Origin: Callorhinus ursinus
Lineage: Eukaryota; Chordata; Mammalia; Carnivora; Otariidae
Direction of reading: 5' to 3'
Length of the DNA stretch: 64,000 nucleotides
NCBI RefSeq assembly: GCF_003265705.1
Contig: NW_020313288.1
Location: 239,210 to 303,209, forward strand
In this document: one piece after another, positions 28,600 to 39,872 of the stretch
Numbering within the stretch: position 1 is the first letter of the stretch
Layout: each line of letters begins with the position of its first letter
Position numbers and translations under genes: made by a program
Notes under the pieces: model-generated
What the model saw: the letters and a program-made list of their open reading frames with translations, nothing else
The model's database searches: none
What the model was told of the DNA's origin: nothing

Positions 28600-28775
28600 A
28601 ACACACTGTACAGTATTTTCTTATTTACCAGGCTCTTTGTCTCTCACCCCACTGGAGTAGGAGCTCCGTAAGACCAAGGACTTTTGTCTCTCTTGTTCAC
28701 AGCTGTGCCCTCAAACCTAGAACAGTGTCTGGCATGCAGGAGAAGATCTACAAATATTTGGTAACAGAGTCAACG
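28600..28775 (+). mobile_element. L2 fragment
   Basis: gagctccgtaagaccaagg, acagtgtctggcatgcagg and tacaaatatttggtaacag follow the L2 3' end. Confidence 0.6.
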
Positions 28776-29102
28776 AAGCGGCCACAGGGAAAAGCTGGGG
28801 CCTCCCCGCTCGATCCTTACCTGAGTCATATCTTCAGACGCCCCTGGAAAGTGTGAGAGGCTGCATGAGTGAGAGTGAGCCGGGGCCAGCCTGGGGGTGG
28901 GGGACAGGAAGAAGAGGAGGGCCAGTGGGGAAAGGGGAGGGGCTGAACCCCTGCTCTAAAGGCAGCCCCGGGACCCACGGGTGCCTGTCTGCAGCGTGCA
29001 AAGCCCAGGAGCATTGGGCAATTGTGGTTTCCTCCCTGCCCTCAAGGACCCAGCCGTGCTAGCCCAGCCCCCGGGGTGTCTCGGGACCTCATCTGCTCAG
29101 GC

Positions 29103-29321
29103 ATGGAGGAGACAGTTGTGCGACCTTCGGTGTTCACGGTGGACGGACAGACAGACATCCCATTCACGAGGCTGGGGCGCAGGCGCCGGAGACGGCCCTG
29201 CAGTGCGGCCCAGCTGGGCCTGGGCCTCCTCCTGCTGCTGCTGGCGGCTGGGCTGGCCGTCCAGGGCTGGTTCCTGCTTCAGCTGCACTTGCGCCTACGG
29301 GCCATGGTCACCCCCCTGCTG
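29103..29321 (+). CDS. TNFSF14: TNFSF14 exon 1 coding part
   Basis: 219 nt, 73 codons: the cytoplasmic tail, the membrane anchor [20 protein letters not shown] and the start of the stalk, ending TPLL before donor gtgagt. Start context is gc-ATG-G with G at +4. Confidence 0.95.
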
Positions 29322-32006
29322 GTGAGTGGGGCCTCGGGGCTCGTGGCAGGTGGGCCTCCTGTGTCACTGGGCATCTCTCTGTGCGTGTGTGTGCAGGACA
29401 GGAGACGGACCAAGAGCAGCCCGGGGCAAGTCAGTTCTCCTCCCTGAAACTCAGTTTCCTCATCTGTAAAATGGGCGTGGTAATAAGAGTGCCCAGCTCC
29501 CAGGGAATGAAATACGATACTGTGTGCGTGTGCCTGGGGGTGGTTGCCCAGGGCAGGTGTTCAATGAATCAAAACCGATATTTTTTAAAATCCAGATATA
29601 AAGGGCCTGTGACATTCTGTCAGTTAAGGTGTACGGCATGCTGATCGGACACATTTATTTTGCAATATGATCGCTTGCGGCTCTAGCGAAACACCTCTGT
29701 GATGTGCTATAAGGACCATTTCTTCTAGTGGTGGCCCCACATAATATTAGTCTCTTATAGCAAGTGTTATGTTCATAATAGAGTCTTGTTGTCTGGAACC
29801 CCCAGCACTGACATTCCGACATTGCTGATCATTATTAGCCATGCCTGGATCCCCACTGTGGGGACTGTCACTAATCTATCCACTCGATCCGAGTCTGAGA
29901 ATCTCTCTCCACATCAGTTCGCTGTTGGCTGTGGATGTATCTGTCTGTATCTCTGTGTCTGACACCACGGCCACGTGGTCTTGGCCTTTTGTGTCCTGTG
30001 TCTCCGGGTCACTTCTCCTTGGGACTGGATCTGATGGCCTCGTGCACACGTCCTTCACGTGAACCCATGCTGCCGTCGCGCATCCGTGTCCATGTGCCCG
30101 CGTGGCCATGTGCTGGCCTGTCTGTGGCCCACGCACTGGCATTGCGCACAGACCCACGTGGACCCATAAACCATGTGCCTGTGTATCTGAGCTCACGTGT
30201 CCACATGTGCCTTGTCAGTGTGTCACACAAGGGTCCAGGTCTGTGCTCGACATCCCGTGTCCATATCCACTTGTTGGCATTGATGTCCACGTGTCCTGCC
30301 ATCCAGATCAATGTATCTGTAATATGACTTATTTGATAAACGCTTACATAGTGCTTACCATGTGCCCAGGCACTGGCACACGCTGTACACCCGTGAAGTC
30401 GCTGAATCCTAAAAAACCACCATCCCTATGTCTATTTACAGAGGGGAAAACTGAGGCTGCTGGGTGGGGCAGGGGTGTGCACTTGGCCCTGGGTGGTGTC
30501 TGTGCCCATGGTCTGCGTGTGTCTCACAGCCGTGAGTCTGAGGATGCCAGTGCGTGGGCCCCACAGGTCCTCACCTGGGTTCCTCTGCCTTTTCAGGACG
30601 GAGATGCAGAATCCTGGAAGCAGCTGACGCAAGGTGAGTCAGGGTACCGGGCCCCAGGGAGGGTGGGCGGGATGGTTCCCACACTGCCCCCGCCCCCTCT
30701 GCCCATTGCCCAGTGTATTTACACAACTGGTCTGAGCCCGGCAGGTGCCCCTCCCCCAGGCCTGAGAAGCAGAAGTCTGGGCCACTCCGGAAAGGGTGGG
30801 GTTGACACCAGGAGGTAGACTAGATGACCCCTCAGTGGGCCGGCCCTCACCCCCCCTGCCTTCACCGCTAACCTCTCACCCTCTCTCTCCAGAGCGGAGG
30901 TCCCACCAGGCCAACCCAGCCGCACACCTTACAGGTGAGGGGGACCCTGGGTCCTGGCATGGGGAGGGGGGCAGGGTGTCCTGGGGAGACCAGACAGACG
31001 GCCAACATGTCAGAGCATTCATCCATCCACGCGTCCATCACTATTTATTCCCAGCATTGCCCAGAGCACAGGCACTGCCTATGCCCGTGCATTTCCCATC
31101 TCACTTAGTGAATAAACGCTTACATGGTGCTCACCAGGTCACGTGCGCTGGAATACCCTCTGTACATGCTCATTCATTACATCCTAAGGAGGCACGATTC
31201 ATATCTCCATCTTACTGAGAGAGAGACTGAAGAACATGGAGATTATAAGGCTTCCGGACCAGGGTGTGTTCCGTCTGTCTCTGTTCCTTGGTTCTGCCAC
31301 TCACAAGTTTCAATGCTTTTGGCCCGTCACTTAATTGATCCGTGCCTAAATTTCCCCACCTGTGGGAGAGGGGAGACAAAATGAGTTAAGATGTATAAGA
31401 AGCAAGTGACTTGGCCTCTGGGTGCCTCTATTTTCCCACCTGTAAAGTGAGGATAAAGTGAGCTAATACGTATAAAGTTCTTCAATGGCCTAAAACGGTG
31501 GGGGGGGGGGATGGTTGTCACCCTCTCTCACCCAGAGAGGGACACGTGCTGACCGGCCCCTTCTGTCTCCATCCCCAGGAGCCAACTCCAGCCTGACAGG
31601 CAGCGGGGGTCCGCTGCTCTGGGAGACAAAGCTGGGCTTGGCCTTCTTGAGGGGCCTCAGCTACCGCGAGGGCTCCCTGGTGATCGCCCAGGCTGGCTAC
31701 TATTACATCTACTCCAAGGTGCAGCTCGGAGGCGTGGGCTGCCCGCAGGGGCTGAGCAGCGGCCTGCCCATCACGCACGGCCTCTACAAGCGCACGCCCC
31801 GCTACCCCGAGGAGCTGGAGCTGCTGGTCAGCCGGCGGTCCCCCTGTGGGCGAGCAACCAACCCCCGTGTCTGGTGGGACAGCAGCTTCCTGGGGGGCGT
31901 GGTGCACCTGGACGAAGGCGAGGAGGTGGTGGTCCGTGTGCCCGATGAGCGCCTGGTCCGACTCCGCGATGGCACCCGCTCCTACTTTGGGGCTTTCATG
32001 GTGTGA
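29103..32006 (+). CDS. TNFSF14: TNF superfamily member 14 (LIGHT), complete
   Basis: LIGHT is a type II membrane TNF ligand of activated T cells and dendritic cells. It forms trimers that bind HVEM and LTBR and give T-cell costimulation and lymphoid signalling. Four coding exons (29103-29321, 30597-30633, 30893-30934, 31579-32006) join in phase to 241 residues; human has 240. The start METs at [11 protein letters not shown], as in human; an in-frame ATG at 29022 lacks homology upstream. Residues 1-37 are cytoplasmic with a six-Arg run at 26-31, 38-61 form the membrane segment, and about 97-241 the TNF homology domain ending SYFGAFMV. The sequon NSS (Asn102) and the domain's two Cys are kept. 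Relative to human there are two extra residues in the [14 protein letters not shown] loop and one fewer before RVWW. It lies 4.0 kb after C3 on the same strand. Confidence 0.97.
29437..29575 (+). mobile_element. MIR fragment
   Basis: actcagtttcctcatctgta, aaatgggcgtggtaataaga and gcaggtgttcaatgaatc are MIR in sense, in TNFSF14 intron 1. Confidence 0.75.
29900..30320. repeat. Degenerate TGTC/CACGTG-rich tract
   Basis: In TNFSF14 intron 1 short words such as tgtgtct, cacgtgtcc and ccatgtgcc recur without a fixed period. Probably an eroded low-complexity repeat. No coding or RNA signal. Confidence 0.45.
30330..30460 (-). mobile_element. MIR fragment, antisense
   Basis: aaacgcttacatagtgctta, tgaatcctaaaaaaccacc and ggggaaaactgagg are antisense MIR. 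Confidence 0.65.
30597..30633 (+). CDS. TNFSF14: TNFSF14 exon 2
   Basis: 37 nt encoding [12 protein letters not shown] of the stalk. It is alignable with human DGPAGSWEQLIQ, near where LIGHT is shed. Acceptor tttcag, donor gtgagt. Confidence 0.93.
30893..30934 (+). CDS. TNFSF14: TNFSF14 exon 3
   Basis: 42 nt encoding [14 protein letters not shown], with a split Gly. This is the entry to the TNF homology domain. Acceptor ctccag, donor gtgagg. Confidence 0.94.
31105..31490. mobile_element. Two MIR pieces in opposite orientation
   Basis: 31105-31225 (aaacgcttacatggtgctca, ttacatcctaaggaggc) is antisense. 31240-31490 (ggttctgccactcacaag, tttccccacctgtgggag, taaagtgaggataaagtgag) is sense. Both lie in TNFSF14 intron 3. 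Confidence 0.6.
31579..32006 (+). CDS. TNFSF14: TNFSF14 exon 4 (TNF homology domain and stop)
   Basis: 428 nt including TGA at 32004-32006. It encodes [15 protein letters not shown], then [17 protein letters not shown] and [12 protein letters not shown]. This is essentially the whole receptor-binding domain. Confidence 0.97.
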
Positions 32007-33142
32007 AGGAAGGAGTGACCGTGGACTGAACGGGGGTCTGACAGGCAGTGTGACCTCAGACGGTGCTCTGGGGAACCCAAAACTCAACAAGCCAAGAGCT
32101 CAGCGGGCACCTCCAGGGGCCGAGAACCCAGCCACCCCTGAAGGTTGAGGACCCTGCAGGCACCAAAGGAAACACTGCAGACCCTGCCACGACGATACTG
32201 AAGACAAAGACCCAGAGACTTGGGGGGTCTGGAGGCCCCCAATGGGGGGAAGGTGATCTGCCTGATATTCAGGAAGAAGGGGTGAGGGGTGGGTATTTAT
32301 GTTTTTGATTCAGAGAAGAGTGGGACTTGGGGGTCCAGGGACTTGGCTGAAGACAGGAAGCCTCACCATCCCCCACTCTCATGCGTGTGGGCGGTTGCAG
32401 GGAGAGAGTCATCATCAGGACTTATCCCTGTGGACTGCCCGGCCCAGGCCCACCCACGGCCATAGTCACACATTCAAGTTCCTCCCACAGCTGCGTAGCC
32501 CCACCTCCTGCTGGCTGAGTAAGGTTACTCTGAGACTCAGGCACAGCCGATATAGGCCATGTGCCCGAAACGGTTTGCTAACCCGCTCTCCCTGGAGGGA
32601 AGAGGCTTTGTAGTGTTTGCATTTGCATTTTCCTTGGTGTAATTACTCCCGTGGTGACTGGTTTCTTGGCTACCAGCGCATCACCCACTGGCTGGCTGGA
32701 TCCCAGCCCTGTCGAGCACTCACATCCCACTAGGACATCCTAGCTGTGTTTCAGCACCCAGGTCAGGGCCTGGCACACGGCAGTCCCTTGGAAAACGTTT
32801 GCAGAGAGAAAGAAAGAAGGGAGGGCGGGAAGGAAGGCGGGAGGAGGCAGGAGAGAGAATGCAGACACACCTACAGCATCACAGAGAATCACACAGCTTC
32901 ACAGTCGCTTTCACAACTAACTCTTACACACAAAGCATCAGATTCTCGCACAACTACACACTAGTCATAGCGTCACATTCAGTCACAGACATTGTGTGAC
33001 AACCACATGTGACACAGCCATGCACAAGTCATCATCACAACCACAGTCACCCGCAGGGGCCATATAGTCACACCAAGTGTGACACATGGGATGCCATGAT
33101 CATCACATCGGACTTCCACATGCTGCATCACGGTCACACCCA

Positions 33143-33183
<41 letters not shown>

Positions 33184-33281
33184 GCCTAAGGCTCCTCCCA
33201 GTCAAGACGAATACATCTTGGGATGAGGACCAGACTTTGTCTGAAGCCTTGGGCTCCCTGACCACGGGTCTTGGAAATAAA
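32007..33281 (+). other. TNFSF14: TNFSF14 3' UTR region with candidate AATAAA
   Basis: After the stop the sequence is unique to about 32790, then A/G- and CA-rich. A (CA)n run lies at 33146-33180. The first good AATAAA is at 33276-33281 (ggaaataaatgg) with GT-rich sequence after it. The end of the transcript is inferred only. Confidence 0.55.
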
Positions 33282-33814
33282 TGGTAAATGTTGCACCTGA
33301 GTCTGTCTATTCTCAGGGGAAGGGTGGCTCATAGAGGCAGAGGGGTACATGGAATTACCCATGGATGTCACTTTACAACTTTATGGATCAGAAAACTGAA
33401 CCCAGCTGGCCCAACTCCATGTAGGAAACTCGGAGGTAGGGGGGCGTTGGGGGGAGGACCAGAGATCTCATGCCCAGATCTGCCTCCCCCTTGAGTCTCC
33501 CATTTCTGAGAAAGCAGAGCCTCCCTCCTGCCAGGCACCCTTATTGCAGACATCCGGGACAGAGTGGTGGTCTACCCAGCCAGCTGGAAGCTTGGAGCAA
33601 GTGGGAGCATGGGGAGAGTGCGGAGGGAGGGGCAGATAATGATACGCATACAAATCAGATGGTCTGTATAAATGAGCAGGTACCCTGGTGTGGCGGGAGG
33701 GAGGTGTTGGTGCCCAGGACCTGAAGATAAGGGTTCAGCCCCCAGAAGTGGATGGATTATTGTTGTTATTGTCAACATCGTTGTCACGTCGCCCAGAACA
33801 GGGAGGGAGGAAAC

Positions 33815-34036
33815 AGGCTTTGCAATCAGATGGTCCTGCGTTCCAATTTCACTCTGCCACTTGCAGCTGTGGGACCTCGAGCAAGTCCCATTGCTTCTTA
33901 GTGCCTCTGTTTCCTCATCTGTAAAATGGGAGGTGACACCAGTCCTCACCCCTGATGTAAAGATTACATCAGATCAGGCATGGAAAAAGCCATTCGTTAC
34001 AGTGCCTGGTGCGCAGTAAGAGCTCCATAAGTATGC
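33815..34036 (+). mobile_element. MIR, nearly complete
   Basis: aatttcactctgccactt, ctcgagcaagtccc, gtttcctcatctgtaaaatg and cagtaagagctccataag follow the MIR consensus in order. Confidence 0.85.
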
Positions 34037-34044
34037 AAGTGACA

Positions 34045-34200
34045 TGGGTGATTTAGAAATATTAAGAACAGCATTTGCCAGGCACTCTCCCCATGCCAGG
34101 CAACTTGCATGAGTCACAACATTATATACATACCTGGGCAGGAGCTATTGTTGCCCCCGTGTTCCAGACATAGAGGCAGGGATGCTGGACTCCCCGTCCA
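34045..34200 (-). mobile_element. MIR-like fragment, antisense
   Basis: tgccaggcactctccccatg, aacttgcatgagtcacaac and gcaggagctattgttgcccc are antisense MIR-like. Confidence 0.6.
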
Positions 34201-34984
34201 CTCCCACCAAAGGCACGCAGCTTCACGCCTCTCTGCCCTTGAGGACTGGTGGGAGGTGGGGCAGCCCCAAATGCCCAGCCCCAGCCCCTGCTGGAGTTTC
34301 CTTTACTCTTGTCACCATTTTTCTGTTTCCGTGGCTTTGATGAGACCAAGGTGTGGGGACGGCGTATTTACAAAGCCACCAGCAGCCACCAACTTCCGTC
34401 TGGGGATGGAACCTCTCACTAAGTTTAGCCTCCAAAGATCATTCCTGGGAGGGGCCTCCCAGCCCCGAGGTGGAGGAGCAAGCGGAAGAAGGGAGAGGGT
34501 GGGTAAGAGGGTGGGTAGGTTGGAGGGAGATGGAAATAGGAGGGGAGGGAGAGAAGGAGGGAGAAGGCACAGAGAGCCCTGGAGCTGTAGAGGCTGGTAC
34601 AGTAGGAGATCTAGACCCCAACTTGATTTCAGATAGAGCATGGGGTGGGAAGCCCCCAGCCCAGGCCACTGACCTACTTTACAACTTCTGAGAAGTTTAT
34701 CTGTTTGATTTCCGCTTTCACATCCCGTGCTCGGGCATCTGTTCAGATATCACCTTCCCCCACAATTAGCTCTTCCTCGAGACCTGAGGTCTGCATCCTC
34801 ACCCTCCCCCAGCCCCTGGAAACCTCTCCCCTCATCTCCTGCCAAGACCCAGAGGTGGTAGAAGTAAAAATAATGATGATAAATCATTTATTAATTTCAT
34901 GTTATAATGCTATGTCCCTCCTGCTAAATATCACTGTGTTCCAACACTGGGATGCACTGTCTCAGAGAAAACAAGAATGGGTCT

Positions 34985-35200
34985 TTTGGGGAAGCCAGGC
35001 CACCAGGGTTCAAATCCCCCGCTCTGCCACTTCCCAGCTGGGTGATCTCAAGATCCATCCTTCGCCTCCCCAGTCCTCAGTGTCCTCATCTGCAAAAGAA
35101 TATGAATAGTGGCCTCTACCCTACCTTGGTTATTGTGAGGTGAAATGACTTGAGTGTTTAAGTAGTTTTCCAGAGCTTGGCCCACAGTGAGCTCTTTAAT
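34985..35200 (+). mobile_element. MIR element
   Basis: ggttcaaatcccccgctctg, ccacttcccagctgggtgat, cagtgtcctcatctgcaaaa and gttattgtgaggtgaaatga follow MIR. Confidence 0.8.
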
Positions 35201-35309
35201 CCTTAGTGGATCTTCTTTTTGTAAGCATAGCTGTAATCATGTGCACATTTAAAGTTCAGATTCTTTTCAGGGATTACATCCACAAGCCACATCTAGTCAC
35301 TAGGTGTGT

Positions 35310-35406
35310 TTTTGTTGTTTGTTTTAAGTAGGCTCTGTGACCAATATGGGTCTTGAACTCATGACCTTGAGATCAAGAGTTGGTTGCTCTATGGACCGAG
35401 GCACCC
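35310..35406 (-). mobile_element. Short CAN-SINE, antisense
   Basis: T/G-rich start, ttttaagtaggctctgtgac, ttgaactcatgaccttgag and gaccgaggcacccc. The short subfamily in reverse. Confidence 0.82.
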
Positions 35407-35694
35407 CAAAAGTGTGCCTTTAATATGGAAATTAGTGGCCGATATTTAAACATTACAAAATTTTACGCGTGAACAAATCCAAATTTCTGGATTTTCTTGG
35501 AAATTTGGAAGCTGTGAACAACAACCCAGGCTGGGCAGTGGCTGTCCCTATTGGATAAGGCATGGGCTCACCAGCTCACCCCCGTCTCCACTACCCCCTG
35601 TTGTCTCCCACACAGACGCTGAGTGTCAGTTGCCTTTCAGCATCGTGCTTTTGTGGTTGCTTCTCTTAAAGTAATAAGGATCATTAATTATAGG

Positions 35695-35875
35695 TCATAC
35701 TTCTGATGTACTTACCGCATCTGAGACACTGTGCTAAGCGCGTTAATTCACAGTAACTCATTTAATTCTCATGGTGACCGTGGGGTAAGTTGTGTTGTAA
35801 CGCCCATCTTATGAGTGGGGAATTCTAGGCACAGAGAGGTGAAGTCACTTCTCTGTCAGAGGTGAGAAAATGAAT
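35695..35875 (-). mobile_element. MIR-family fragment, antisense
   Basis: gagacactgtgctaagcgcg, tttaattctcatggtgacc and acagagaggtgaagtcactt are antisense MIR. Confidence 0.7.
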
Positions 35876-35914
35876 GACAGCCTGGGATGACTATGAGTTT
35901 CAGGGAGAATGAGA

Positions 35915-36140
35915 GCTCGTAGTTGTATTCATTTCCTGCTGCTACTTAAAATGATAGCTATTTATTGCCTCATAGCTCTAGGAGTCAGAAGTCACAAGTC
36001 AGAAGTCAGAAATGAGTCTTAAGGAACTAAAATCAATGTGTTGGCCGGGCTTCCTTCCTTCTGGAGGAAAGGTTTGCCTCAAATCTTTTTATCAGAGTTG
36101 CTTCTATGTGAGCCCAAATTCTGACACATGTGTGGCATCC
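35915..36140 (-). mobile_element. MLT-like LTR fragment, antisense
   Basis: tgtattcatttcctgctgct, tttattgcctcatagctcta and cttccttccttctggagg are the antisense end of a MaLR-type LTR. Confidence 0.6.
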
Positions 36141-36736
36141 ATACATCGCAATTTGCCAGGAGGGCAAATAATTTAACTTCTGTTTTATTCTTAACGCGAC
36201 TTACTTTGTGCAAAGCTCCCTTTGTACCAGGATGCTAAGAACTATCAGTCCACTGGGAACCCTCCCTGCCCACATGCTCCTTTCCCAAGACTGCCAAAAT
36301 TCCAGAGAGCTTGGGCAGTGTCCCAGCATTAAGGGTGAGGGAGGGAGCCATTTGATTCTCAAGCCATGTATCCGCACAGGTGCCCGCTGCCCGTCTGCTT
36401 CTGACCCATCAGTCCTCCATTTTTGTACTTGTGACCTATCAAGACTGCTGCGTTCTCTGCTGCTCCTAAGCCTTGCTCACACGGCTGATTTTCAGCCAGC
36501 TTGAGGCACCGGAAGCTCTTTGAGGCTGTCTGTGGCTTCAACTGCCCAGAGACACCATCAAGTCATTTCCTTTTCGAGGACCTGCTACCTCTCTGGGCTC
36601 TGTAATGAAGAGCAGGACTCAAGCCTCTTCTAGTCTGGAGGGCCCCTAGAATATCTCTGGGGAACTTTCCCTATTGTAGGTCTTTTTGTTGTTGTTGTTG
36701 CTGTTCCAAAAAGCGGAGCATGGGAACTTCCCCCTG

Positions 36737-37190
36737 TTATGGGTGCTGAATTGTGTCCCCCAAAATTCTTACGTTGACTCTTATACCCGGTACTTCAGAA
36801 TGTGATTGCATTTGGAAATAGGGCCTTTAAAGACAAAACTAAGGTAAAATAAGGGCTGTTTTGTTTTTTGTTTTTGTTTTTGTTTTTGTTTTAAGTAAAC
36901 TCTATGCCCAACGTGGGGCTCTTGGGGCTGAAATCACGACTCTGAGATCAAGAGGTGCATGCTGTATTGACTGAGCCAGCCAGGAGCCCCTCATATAAAA
37001 TAAGGTTATTAGAGTAGGCCCTAATCCAATATGATGTGTGTCCTTGTAAGAAGAGTGGATTAGCACACAGAGGGTACTAGCCAAGGAGAGAAGCTTCAGA
37101 AGGAACCAGTCCTGCTGACACCTCAATCTCAGACTTTCAGCATCCAGAGCTGTGAGAAAATACATTTCTGATGTTTAGGCTACTCAGTCT
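36737..37190 (+). mobile_element. MLT1-like LTR, sense, split by a SINE
   Basis: tgttatgggtgctgaattgt starts the LTR. tgattgcatttggaaatagg, gtaggccctaatccaatatg, gacacctcaatctcagact and ccagagctgtgagaaaatac follow. A SINE interrupts it at about 36857-36990. Confidence 0.8.
36857..36990 (-). mobile_element. Short CAN-SINE, antisense, in LTR, with TSD
   Basis: ttttaagtaaactctatgcc to ctgagccagccaggagcccc. The duplication taaaataagg lies at about 36845 and 36995. Confidence 0.88.
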
Positions 37191-37199
37191 GAGAGCCCT

Positions 37200-37445
37200 A
37201 GCATACTCATACACCACCTCTCCTCCTTCCACCAGTCCTGGGAAAAGCAGGTGGCCTCCAGAAGCTGAAAAAGACAAAGGAACGGATTCACCCTTAGAAC
37301 CTCCAGAAAGAATGCAGCCCTGCTGACATTTTGATGTCAGCCCAGAACTGTAAGCTCATAGACTTGTGTTGTTTTAAGCCTGTAAGTCTGCAGCAATGTG
37401 TTACTGTAGCAATAGCAAGCTCACACAGCTGGGATCTGGGAGGTA
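37200..37445 (+). mobile_element. Second MaLR-like LTR 3' part
   Basis: cagccctgctgacattttga, gcccagaactgtaagctcat and gtgttgttttaagcctgtaa resemble the 3' half of another MLT/MaLR LTR in sense. Confidence 0.6.
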
Positions 37446-37974
37446 CTCCAGGGCATCCAGCACAGCCCACCCCTACACCACTTGGATCCATGTGCTTTGT
37501 AGAGAGGTTTGCCGCATGTGGGGACAGCTACTGCAGGAGCTTTGCTGATTTCTCTCCCAGCCGGAAAGTGGAATCGTCCACTGCTGCCGCTGAATCTAGC
37601 AGCTCCAACTGTTCATCATCTCCCTCCCCAACTATTCCTTCTGGATTCCCTTCCCCCTCAGGCAGAACTTCTGTTCATCTAGGTGGCTTGCCCGGTGAGG
37701 TGACCTAGTTCCTCATCCCTGAGGGGTCAGAGACCCTGGTCACCATGACTTTACACCTTCAAGAGTGGCCACTAATTTCTGCCCTTGCATTGTGATTCAA
37801 CACTGCATTCAACTTGCTACCTTGATTGGCAAAGGGTGTGGAGGGGAGTAATTTTGGAGGCTTCCACTTGACCTTATCCACAGAAAAAGCTTACAACACC
37901 TGATCTGCTCAGTGATTTCCAAGGGCCAAGTGCTGGAGAGATGCGTCATCTCTCTAAACTCTTACCATCACTCT

Positions 37975-38115
37975 GTGGTGCCAGTGTTATTATTGTCCCC
38001 TGACTACAGAAGAAGAAACTGAGGCATGGGGAAGTGAAGCAACTGGGCCAAAGTCCTTCATCTAGGAAGTTACGGAGGCTTCTAATCCCAGAGCCTTTGC
38101 CTAAACCACTTTCCT
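37975..38115 (-). mobile_element. MIR fragment, antisense
   Basis: gtgttattattgtcccctg, agaagaaactgaggcatggg and gaagtgaagcaactgggcc. Confidence 0.7.
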
Positions 38116-38559
38116 AAATCTATCACATAGTACTCCAGCATATGCATAGACCCCATTTTATTATCCACTCCCCTACTGATGGACACATAGGTTGTTTCAT
38201 AGTAGTATACAAAATGCTGTCATGAAAATCCTTATCATGACCTTTTGTGCAAGTGGTCCCCTCTTACAGGTCCTGGGTGCCCTCACGCAAGAGCTCAAGA
38301 AGGGTTCTGAGCCTATGGGTGTTGACCTCCATCCTGGGACCTCAAATCCAAGACTTCCAGCCAGCCTCCCTGCCTCCCCGATCCATGCTCCACCCTGACT
38401 CCCCCGTGTCCCCCTGCTCAGGTCCCTTTACCTGACTGAGGCTGTTTCCCCAGCCATTCAACATGGGAAGTCTCTTCAGAGATCCCATGCATGGAGGGAT
38501 ACAAATTTTGAAATAATAATTTAAGCTCTTTTTCTTTTCCTCCTTCTGATCTAAATCTT

Positions 38560-38780
38560 CACTTCATCAGTTACCAGTTGAGTGACCTTAAGCAGCTGGC
38601 GTAACCTCTCACTTTCTCTGTTTCTTTGTTTGTAAAGTAGGGAAAATAATATCCCCACTACCTCATACCTCATAATGCAACCTCCACCCACTACTTGAGC
38701 ACAGTGAAGACATGTCAAGTTTTTAGTTGAGTGGTTTCTGGCACATACCAGGTGCTCAATAAATATTGGCCACTGTTGTT
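38560..38780 (+). mobile_element. MIR element
   Basis: gagtgaccttaagcagctgg, cgtaacctctcactttctct and accaggtgctcaataaatat. Confidence 0.8.
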
Positions 38781-38790
38781 GATATTATTA

Positions 38791-39872
38791 CAGTTGACCC
38801 ATGTTTAGGGGAACTGACCCACCCCCAATACAATCAAAGATCCATGTATAACTTTTGACTTCCCAAAAACTTAACTACTACTAGCCTACTCTTGACTGGA
38901 AGCCTTACTGATAACATAAACAATCGATTAACACACATTCTCTGTGTTGTATGTATCACACACTGTGTTCTTACAGGAAAGTAAGCTAGAGAAAAAGAAA
39001 CGTTATTAAGAAAATCATAAGGAAGAGAAAACACATGTACAGTCCTGGACTTTATCAATACCGTTAAATTTACAACCTCTCTTTACAAGACTGATTGTCT
39101 ATCAGTATCTCCATCAATGCTATTTTATATGACAAAAAAAAAAAACCACTACAGATGTGGTACATTATTACTAACACTAGACACCAAAAGTGAAAAGATA
39201 ATATGAAAAAGAAATTCCCATTTCTTTAGAAGGATCATGATTCATGCATTAGTAACAAAAAACATTAGTAACAAAAAAGCAGCAATAAGATTGCTTTGTG
39301 GTGGCCTGGTATAACCCATTACAGTTGCTTTACTGTGGCCCGGCCTATACACCAATGAATTGTTACAAAATTTTAATGACAGACAGTATTACTCTCATGT
39401 TCATGATACAGTATCGGAGACATTCTTGCATTTTTTAAAAAAATGCCTGTGATGATAGGCTGACTCACAATTCCTCTAATTCTTTGAAAACAAAGTTAGA
39501 AAACAGTAAGAAAACTAACACGTTAGTAATTTTACATTAAATATCACTCACCTTATGACTACATAAGGATATGCTGTGAATGGCACCATGTATGGTCTGT
39601 GTTTGTGTGCACAAGTTTTGATAAATGTTAACTTTTTATCACAGATTTGTGTACATTTTATGGTAGCAAGTGATAAAATAGACCAGTATCCGACATTCCT
39701 GACATACCTAACTTTTTCTTAACTTGTCGATATTTCTAGGCTACAGAGTTCATCTGCATATTTTTTCAAATCGCCACCAGTCTCCAAAGATGTTTCCAAT
39801 ATATGTATTGAAAAAAGAATGTATATAAGTGGACTCTCACAGTTCAAACCCATGTTGTTCAAGGGTCGACTG
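38791..39872 (-). mobile_element. Tigger-type (TcMar) DNA transposon with TIRs
   Basis: It starts cagttgaccc and ends gggtcgactg, near-perfect inverted termini, with TA on the left flank. The interior (aaacttaactactactagcc, cttactgataacataaacaa, cataaggaagagaaaac) matches the MER8/Tigger group in reverse. At 1.08 kb it is longer than short MER8 copies. No intact transposase frame remains. Confidence 0.75.

Noticed and set aside
29022..29102. Upstream in-frame ATG extending LIGHT by 27 residues
   Set aside because: The added residues show no similarity to known LIGHT. The downstream ATG gives the conserved MEE(T/S)VVRPSVF start.
31518..32090. 190-residue open frame on the minus strand over TNFSF14 exon 4
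   Set aside because: It is the antisense of the conserved TNF domain exon. Its sequence resembles no protein I know and its ends follow no splice or start signal.
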